Shown: piece by piece, positions 57,478 to 64,000 of the stretch
Numbering within the stretch: position 1 is the first letter of the stretch
Layout: the number at the start of each line of letters is the position of its first letter
Source: Heligmosomoides polygyrus polygyrus
Taxonomy: Eukaryota > Nematoda > Chromadorea > Rhabditida > Heligmosomidae
Reading direction: 5' to 3'
Length of the DNA: 64,000 bases
Assembly (NCBI GenBank): GCA_947396885.1
Contig: OX377202.1
Span: 34,897,407-34,961,406 of the forward strand
Translations under genes and position numbers: made by a program
Notes under the pieces: generated by a model
Told to the model about the DNA's origin: nothing
The model's database searches: none
The model's input: the letters and a program-made list of their open reading frames with translations, nothing else

Positions 57478-58945
57478 TTCGAAGCGAGTTATGGCCGGCG
57501 GAAGCGGTCTGGCTTCAGTGTGCTAGGCGCGCTCAATTAGCGTCGTGCGCCGTATTGCGTAATCAGCGGTTCGGCTATCAGCGATGACAGCAGCCGCGGC
57601 AGTGCAGTGGTAAAGTGCTCCCTTCACAGGATTGGGGTCATTGGTTGGGTTCACGTCGCTGATGGCTCTTTTGCATTATGTGACCTATCTTCGACGAGGA
57701 CCTATAATCTCATCTTTAGCACATTTTTGAGCGAACGGCTGATTGCGACTTGCATTTACGTTTATTTGAAGACGGAAACGTGTTTCAGCTAGCATGTTTT
57801 TTTCATGACGCGAAGGAAGTCAAAAATTCGAATCAAAACAAAAATAAAAAGTAAAAATAAAATGAAAAATCAACAAAACTTAAAAAAACATAATAAGGAA
57901 AAAGTAAAGGCATTAGTTAAAAGCTCCAACTCCACCGACATGACTTCAGTCGAAAAAAATTCCGCTGAAACTTCGTCTATGGTGGTTATTTGGGGTGCTG
58001 ATCACGAATCTGACATCGGTTTTTCACGATTCGGTCGTAGGCCACCCTTATCGTTAACAAGGGCGATCCAGGCGGGGTCACGGACTTCGCTGAAACTTTG
58101 TCTAGGGGAGTTATTTGGGGCGTTGATCACGAATCTGACATCCGTTTCTTACGATTTAGTCGGTTGATATGTATAGAAGTAGCTCATTTTCAATATATTT
58201 AGTTATGTTGATTAAGTTTTGTTGATTTGTTGATTTTATTTTACTTTGGCACCAGTTAAAAGTTCCGACTCCACCGACACGAGTACGGTCGAAAAAATAA
58301 CCCCCCCCCCTAGACAAAGTTTCAGCGAAATCGGTGGCCCTGCCTATACTGCTCTTGTTAACGGTATGGGTGGTCTCCGACCGAATCGTGAAAACGGATG
58401 TCAGATTCATAATCAGCACCCCAAACAACCACCCTAGACGAAGTTTCAGCGGAATTTTTTTTTCGACCGAAGTCTTGTCGGTGGAATCGGAAATTTTAAC
58501 TAGTGCCTTTACTTTTTCTTTATTATGTTTATTAAGTTTTGTTGTTTTTTGATTTTATTTTTACTTTTATTTTTGTTTTGATTCGAATTTTTGACTTCCT
58601 TCTCGTCATGAATAAAACATGCTAGCTGAAACACGTCCCCGTCTTCAAATATCCTATTAGACGTAAATGCAAGTCGCCATCAGCCGTTTGCTCAAAAGTG
58701 TGCTAAAAATGAGAGTATAGGTCCTTGTCAAAGAAAGGTCACAAAATGCAAAATAGCCGTCAGCGACGGGAACCCAACCAATGGCACCAATCCTGTGAAG
58801 GGAGCACTCTACCTCTGCGCGGCCGCCGCTGTTGTCAGCGCTGATAGCCGAACCGCTGATTACGCAATACGGCGCCCAACGCTGATTGAGCGCGCCTAAC
58901 ACACGGAAGACCTCGCCGCTTCCGCTGCCCATAGCTCGCTTCGGA
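57478..58945. repeat. 1.45 kb palindrome
   Basis: Left arm 57478 to about 58170 and right arm about 58200-58945 are inverted copies along their length, estimated at 85-90% identity by eye. Shared blocks include GCGCCGTATTGCGTAATCAG with CGGTTCGGCTATCAGCG, AGTGCTCCCTTCACAGGATT, GTGTTTCAGCTAGCATGTTT, AAGGAAGTCAAAAATTCGAA and CGAAACTTCGTCTA-like ends. The centre holds GTTGATTAAGTTTTG. Ends in each arm share the ATTTGGGGTGCTGATNACGA block with 28.1 kb. Confidence 0.9.
57592..57665 (+). repeat. tRNA-like SINE core in the left arm of the palindrome
   Basis: GCAGTGCAGTGGTAAAGTGC resembles an A box and GGTTGGGTTCACGTCGCTGA a B box. The inverted partner is at about 58735-58820. The B box has one mismatch to GGTTCRANNC. 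Confidence 0.45.
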
Positions 58946-59842
58946 GATTAATTTAGCAAATTTGGTCTACATATCTGTGATCAGCGTCTCGACCTCTTTC
59001 ACACGATATAGGTTTCAATGCGAAGTTCCATGGGAATACTGACGGCATTCCCTGGTAAGAATCGTAGTTCTTCCGAGGCTCAATTTTTGAGCCAACGCGA
59101 GAAAGAGCTTCCGTGTCCAAGTTATCCGAAAGCACATAGTGAGAAAAGTTCAGAAGACCTTGTAACATTACCCTCACCTAACTTAATGACAAGTCTATTC
59201 ATCGTTGACACGGGCGCTCCGTGCGTGTACGCCTGCTCCATGCGGCGCGCGACCCCTGACTGCAGCTTCAAGAACTCCGACGTTGTCAACCTTGTGTAGT
59301 CATATAAGTGAGTCTTGTCCAGTCTAGCCAGGTAGGAGTCGAACGATTTCAACCTCAACTCCACATTCGTTGCGTCAGTGGGCCTTACGTAAGAGCTCCT
59401 AACTCTTCATCTGTCATCGTTTGACGTCACCGCAAAACAAACTATTACAGCTTTAGATGTCAAAAGTGTATTCTGTTGTCGAAAAGTTCACAAACAGTGA
59501 TTGCAGCCACGTAAAATGCTTCCATTCTTGGCTAAAAGAATTCGTAACTCAGTCCTTGGGGGGGGGGAGAGTGGACTGAAATATTATAGGCGCAGATCTG
59601 AGCAGCAGCGTGTACAATCTCCAGCAGGAGATAAATCTATTATTGCGTTGAAGCGAAGGAAAGTATGAATATGGAGGACCTAAAAATGGTTGCCACATCA
59701 TTTTGCCCAAGTCACGTCATATAGCTACCTGGTAATTATTTCCATAACGTTGAAGGTAACATAACAGATGCCGTGTAAACATCTACGCAAGTGCTGCGGT
59801 CGATAAGCGAAGCTAATTTGTTTCACAAACGAACCAGTATAA
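58946..59842. other. no gene recognised
   Basis: Short frames only (for example 59018-59299 plus, 59122-59364 minus) and a poly(G) run at 59561. No domain seen. Confidence 0.4.
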
Positions 59843-60189
59843 AGCGGCTTTCACACTGCCGTTGCTGCTGTTGCCAGCAACGAGCAATGAAAAAAGGGCG
59901 GAGTTCGATGTTTCTTGCAGCCGCAACGCGGTGAGATAAGATAATGGGATAAGACGTGTGATATCCTCCGTTGACGAGCATTAGCAACAAGGAATGATGG
60001 CGATCATTCCACGTTGCTGAGGCCGCGCAACCGTTGTGCAACCGATGCCGGTGTTGCTGATGCAGGGTTCCGGCAACAGAGGTGTGAAAGCCCCCTCGTT
60101 GCTGCTGTTGCTCCTCTGCGTCTTTGCGGTATGCTTCATCATAACGGCATCGGTTGCGCAACAGCAACAACGGCAGTGTGAAAGCCGCT
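59843..60189. mobile_element. Harbinger-type MITE, 347 bp, flanked by TAA
   Basis: Ends AGCGGCTTTCACACTGCCGT with 32-nt inverted repeats (one mismatch), flanked on both sides by TAA (59840-59842 and 60190-60192), the 3-bp TWA target duplication typical of PIF/Harbinger. The interior is rich in GTTGCTG / CAGCAAC and non-coding. Confidence 0.85.
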
Positions 60190-60849
60190 TAACAGGATGT
60201 TTGCACTCAAAGTAATCGAAGTTGTTCGCCGGATATGTTTGTTATTAGCAGAAGTGGGCAGCTTGATGACCTCTTTTCCGGCGCTATCACTAATAGGTTC
60301 ATTATAACTCGTTTTTGCTATATAAGATAATGCAATTTCAAAATTGATCAGAACATTCTTGGGGGATCTTGGTTTTAAAAAGTGCTTAAGAACTTGATAA
60401 TCCGTAGAACATCATGTTTAGAAACAGTTTAATTATTAGTGTAAAGCCGAGGTGTGCAAGGATGTCAAGGCACGTCACCTGGCGGTCAATTTGAAATGTC
60501 CAATCTAATACAAGTGCTCCGACACGCCTACCGGCGTGTCTCGCACTTAAGCGCTTCGCGCGACTTTGCAGCATCACTGACCTATGGAAAGTAGTTTTTG
60601 TAAAACACAAAATTCGCTAACATCTAAAACCTGGTGCGTACTTCATCGGCATCAAGCCGTTCATCCCTTCCGTGTATTGATCATAGACATTCTCTCCGTA
60701 CCGGTCCTTAACATCATTGGTTTGTGCTGCGCAGTACTTCTGTCCCTCAGCTTGTTCCTCCGCAACCGTTCTCATGCTCAACAGCTAGCGTTTCCAGATA
60801 TCCTTGACATGTCTTCCGAAGCTAGGTTCCTCCTTAATCGTTTCTTCTT

Positions 60850-61800
60850 ACTGGATCTAATGGCTGGTCCGCCTTTACTGGCCTTCCCTCTCCCTCTATA
60901 GTTCCCACCTTCTTGGTCTCAACTCTTGACCCACTTCTTTTTTCCACTATTGACCCCCTACTGGTCTCTTCTTGCTGGTTTCCTCGTCCTGGTCCCTCCT
61001 CCAGGTTGTTCCTCTCCTTCTTGGTCGCTCTCCTGGTCCACCCTAGAGGTCCCCTTACCTCCCTTCTCCACCACCCCCTTAGTGGTGCTCACATGTTCAC
61101 GGCAGATGTCGGTGACACGTAATCAGAATCAGTATGTTCCGCGACGTAGGGGCCCGTCTTCTGGCTGGACGCAGAAGCTCAGAAGCGCGCACTCGCCGCT
61201 GTGTCGAGCACTAAGAAGCTATGCATATGGCAGATTCCTTGTTCTCCGTATGAAGTCCTTTACGGCTCCCTTCTTGTTGGTTCCCCGACCTGGTCCGCGT
61301 CCAGGTCCTTTCTACCAGGTAGATTCCTCCCCATCCCCTCGGGATCCTCCTTACTACTCCAGCCCAATTAAGTGGCCCTCCCGTGCTCACGACACGACGA
61401 CGGCGAGCGAACGCCCATTGCGCGACATCGGTGTCACATCTTCTAAATCCGGTCTCCCTTATTGGTAATGGATCCCTTTGCTGTTCCTGCTTACTGCCCT
61501 CCCAACTTATTGGTAACTCCCTACTTGTCCCTCCTTTTTGCCTAAACCATTCTTAGTGCCACTTCCTGGCCTGCTTCATTGTTCCCCGTATCGACCACCT
61601 CTCCCCATCCCGATGCCTCGTCCAGGTCGCTCAATCCTGATCGCTGTCGGTTCTCCACCCTCGAAGTCAACTTTCTACTCTTATCCCCTTACTGGCCTTC
61701 TCATGCTAATGGCACGAAGTCGACTTTTGAATCTGGACACTCAGAAACGCGCGTAGATGCTGTTGTGTTATGCAGCAAAGGGCTGCGCTTCCCCTGCTGC
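60850..61800. repeat. degenerate tandem repeat, about 300 bp, three units
   Basis: CCTCGTCCTGGTCCCTCCTC-like blocks occur near 60983, 61282 and 61612; GTGCTCACGACACGACGACG-like blocks near 61080, 61371 and 61689. The sequence is pyrimidine-rich. The 180-codon plus frame here is a result of this composition. Confidence 0.6.
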
Positions 61801-61832
61801 AGCAACATCCCACGTTCAATAGCAAATGTTGC

Positions 61833-61931
61833 CCGCGCTGTAGATGATGAGGCGTATCTCACTTAGGTTAGATCACTCGACCGCCCCGCTGTGGATGATG
61901 CGGCGTATCTCACTTAGGTTAGATCACTCAA
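61833..61931. repeat. 51-bp tandem duplication
   Basis: GCGTATCTCACTTAGGTTAG with GATCACTC occurs twice, preceded by CCGCTGTGGATGATG / GCGCTGTAGATGATG, at 51-bp spacing. Confidence 0.88.
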
Positions 61932-62298
61932 ATGTCATCGACCGCTAACTCAATTATATAGTTGTAGATAACAAAAAATTTCAAAGACAATCTATTTTTG
62001 CTAGAGATCAAGCTTTTTCCTGTAAAAAGCAATATAGGTATTTCCGACTTCAGGGAATTGAATGCGACAAACGCCGGTTCGTAAAAACAAAGGCGAAGGA
62101 TAAAACTGTTGAATTCAAGGTGGCTATATACTTTTGAAACGACCTGTATTGCATAGAACCACATAGGACATGCATTTTGAAGGTTCCCACACACTTTACG
62201 GCGAGCGGCGGGCTGTGAAAGCGATGAAACATGCCGTTCCGGCAGTCTTGTCAAGGCTACAGTGCAGACCGGCGCCGAAGCGGCGCGAAATCAGCGGC

Positions 62299-62403
62299 GG
62301 CGGCAATAATGATGCCGCCCGCCCCCGTCGCGGCATCATTATTGCCGCCGGGGGCGGGCGGCATCATTATTGCAGCCGGGGGCGGGCGGCATCATTATTG
62401 CCC
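62299..62403. repeat. GC-rich hairpin plus 28-bp tandem repeat
   Basis: GGCGGCAATAATGATGCCGC (62299-62318) is perfectly inverted at 62330-62349; then CGGGGGCGGGCGGCATCATT recurs about 28 bp apart. The ends read ATCATTATTGCC each time. Confidence 0.85.
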
Positions 62404-62826
62404 TATAGTTAAGCACAGGGTTGGGGCGTTGCCGCAGAAGTGTGTGGGGGTCTTAAATGACAGCGGAGGTGTTCCCAACACTGCCTTCAGAAAAGGGCGG
62501 AGCAAAGGGCGCGCCGAGGACGAGATGTCCGTATTCCCACCACTACATGGAGGCACGGCATTTCTAATAGCTTCCCTTGACCTGACAGCCCTATCCAAAA
62601 CAAATTTCGTTCTTGAGACAGGAGTCAGAATGTTGTACACCACATTTGGAGAAAAGGACTTGAGCTGCAGCGCTAGTTCCCGCCTCATTGCTCAGTACTA
62701 AGGCGTCGTCTACGTTTACCAACAAGCACTGCACCAAAATCTTAATGAGACACGTCATGGAAACAACGCGATCAGAAAAGAAAATAGAAAAAACTCAAAT
62801 ATAAGGAGAATTGTTTGGTCCTTTAA
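62404..62826. other. unrecognised, open on both strands
   Basis: Plus frame (62231-62701) and minus frame (62395-62688; RRELALQLKSFSPNVVYNIL) are both open. No domain is recognised, and neither is called as a gene. Confidence 0.3.
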
Positions 62827-63645
62827 AATAAGTACCCCCATGGGAAACTGCTGAATGGTCGCCGGATTAGCTGCTTAGGCCTATTAACCAACGCGAGGTC
62901 GCTGGTAAAGAACTGCAGCGCTTTAGTTACGAATTTACTCGTCTACAAATACGACTTCGTCGTATTGACTGAAACATGGCCAAGCAGCGAAAATGAGCTT
63001 AGACCTCTTTTAGGCTTTGTCGGCAACCAGTATACAAGAATAGGATGTGATCGAATTGGGAAAAAAGGAGGCGGAATACTAGTTTTGCTGAAGAAGACTT
63101 TTTCGCATAACGTAGTGTTTCAGGAATCTGTAACAAATTGCTACGAAATCCTAGCATGTGACATCAAAGAATACCTTGCAGAGTTCCGTATCATATGCGT
63201 ATACAGAACCCCTGATTACAATGTCTCAGGGTCGCATCAACTGTGCAAGGCTGTAAGCGATTTTTGTGCCACCTGGCTCACCACGGTTTTGATGGGAAAT
63301 TTCAATCTCCCTGATCTAAAGTCTTATCAAAGCAGTCATGCAGCTAGGAACTTTTCTCAGGTTTTTGAAACCCACGGTTTTCAGCCGTTAGTATACTCGC
63401 CCACAAGGCGGAATTCAGTTCTGGATTTAATTTTATGCAACCAGCAAGGTTTCATCAGCAGAGTTAGACTTGAAGCCTAAGGTTAAGGAGGCTATATGGA
63501 AACGAGACTTCAACAAAGCTGATTATTACCAAATTGGTAAGTACCTAATGGATATTGACTGGATCGGTATAATGAACTCCGGAGGCACCGTTGATCAACT
63601 CTATGAAATCCTGCTCGCAATTCTCCATCGCACTATTGAATTGTA
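62827..63645 (+). pseudogene. CR1/jockey-like LINE: endonuclease domain and linker, truncated
   Basis: Plus frame without a stop from 62827 to 63480: KLLNGRRISC, LGLLTNARSLVKN, YDFVVLTETWPSS, GKKGGGILVLLKK, the LMGNFNLPDL block and RRNSVLDLILCNQ, the layout of an APE-type LINE endonuclease. The catalytic GDFN is GNFN here, and the SDH block after LDLIL is lost. A +1 shift leads into the linker VKEAIWKRDFNKADYYQIGK (63482) and LYEILLAILHRTIELY, where a mariner begins. No start codon is defined. Probably a dead copy. Confidence 0.82.
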
Positions 63646-64000
63646 TTAGGTTGGCAACTAATTTCGTGGACTCTCAAGCGCCTTCAACAAAAGTGTTCGT
63701 AAACAAATAACAAATACCAGTTTTCAACCAAAGTAAGGTTTGTTGGAATGCGAGACTGCTTCCCATTTATCGGCTACCTGGCCCATTCCACAGCTGTAGA
63801 AATCTTGTGCTTTTGAAGCCAAGAATCCTTGGAGGTGCATTTTGACATTGTCCAAATAAATAAATCGTCCTCCAACCAAGAAGTGCTGCAGCGTGCTATA
63901 AAGGTGCTAGTCATTTGGCGCATGGACTGTGCTATAAGGTGGGTGAGTTAGACGCTCCCAGCTGAGGTCTTCGATTTTTTGAAGCTTCTGATTCGTGACG
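63646..64000 (-). mobile_element. mariner transposon, one end, with transposase C-terminus
   Basis: Starts TTAGGTTGGCAACTAATTTC next to TA (63644-63645), a mariner-type terminus and target site. The minus strand reads NQKLQKIEDLSWERLTHPPY, then APND with a stop (TAG) in place of the next Tyr, then LQHFLVGGRFIYLDNVKMHL, QGFLASKAQDFY and MGQVADKWEAVSHSNKPYFG, the C-terminal end of mariner transposases. The PYSPDLAP block reads PYSTVHAP. The element continues past the right edge. It interrupts the CR1-like linker. Confidence 0.88.

Noticed and set aside
60926..61468. A 180-codon gene on the plus strand
   Set aside because: Pyrimidine-rich tandem-repeat sequence gives Pro/Ser/Leu-rich frames in several phases; no domain.

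Overview
This is eukaryotic DNA from a nematode, most likely a clade V parasite of the hookworm/strongylid type. The evidence is an intron-rich cysteine-synthase-like (CYSL) gene with TTTCAG/TTTAAG-type 3' splice sites, ATG codons placed directly after splice acceptors (as expected for spliced-leader trans-splicing), and a heavy load of decayed RTE-type retrotransposons and small palindromic repeats. No prokaryotic feature was seen. Species-level assignment is inference.

The only well-supported host genes are two tandem, same-strand (minus) copies of a PLP-dependent CYSL gene. Copy B is complete: ten coding exons between 37956 and 10293, 1014 nt, 337 codons plus stop. All ten junctions are GT-AG and all phases join, and a canonical AATAAA follows the stop. 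Copy A shows only its first three exons (5357 down to base 1) and runs off the left edge. Exons 1 and 2 have the same length and phase in both copies, so an intron-bearing gene was duplicated. Both copies keep the PLP lysine (SVKDR) but have changed the substrate-loop motif TSGNTG to TSGNMG (B) or TSGNLG (A). In B two further positions also resemble beta-cyanoalanine synthases.

Copy B has about 1 kb of code in 27.7 kb. Its introns hold most of the repeats. Intron 3 (13.6 kb) has a 256-274 bp palindrome, a 4.1 kb nested inverted-repeat complex, a broken RTE element, a tRNA-like SINE and a Penelope-like reverse transcriptase fragment. Intron 4 (8.8 kb) has reverse transcriptase relics, a 42-bp minisatellite, a foldback element, a MITE and a second SINE copy. 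Intron 5 has a 268-bp (CA)n tract followed by a 22-bp perfect palindrome.

From about 38 kb to the right edge I found no convincing host gene. This part is transposon debris: a reverse transcriptase relic (41.2 kb), several MITEs, a complete Mutator-like (MULE) element with terminal inverted repeats and a 9-bp target duplication (48475-51801) around a broken transposase, a broken PIF/Harbinger transposase with a recognisable intron (57 kb), a 1.45 kb palindrome with a tRNA-like core, a MITE flanked by TAA, degenerate 300-bp tandem repeats, and at the right edge a CR1/jockey-like endonuclease fragment cut short by a mariner element.

Several dispersed families recur across the window. The most frequent, called Rep-A here, has about eleven copies in both orientations. 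None of the retroelement open frames is intact.
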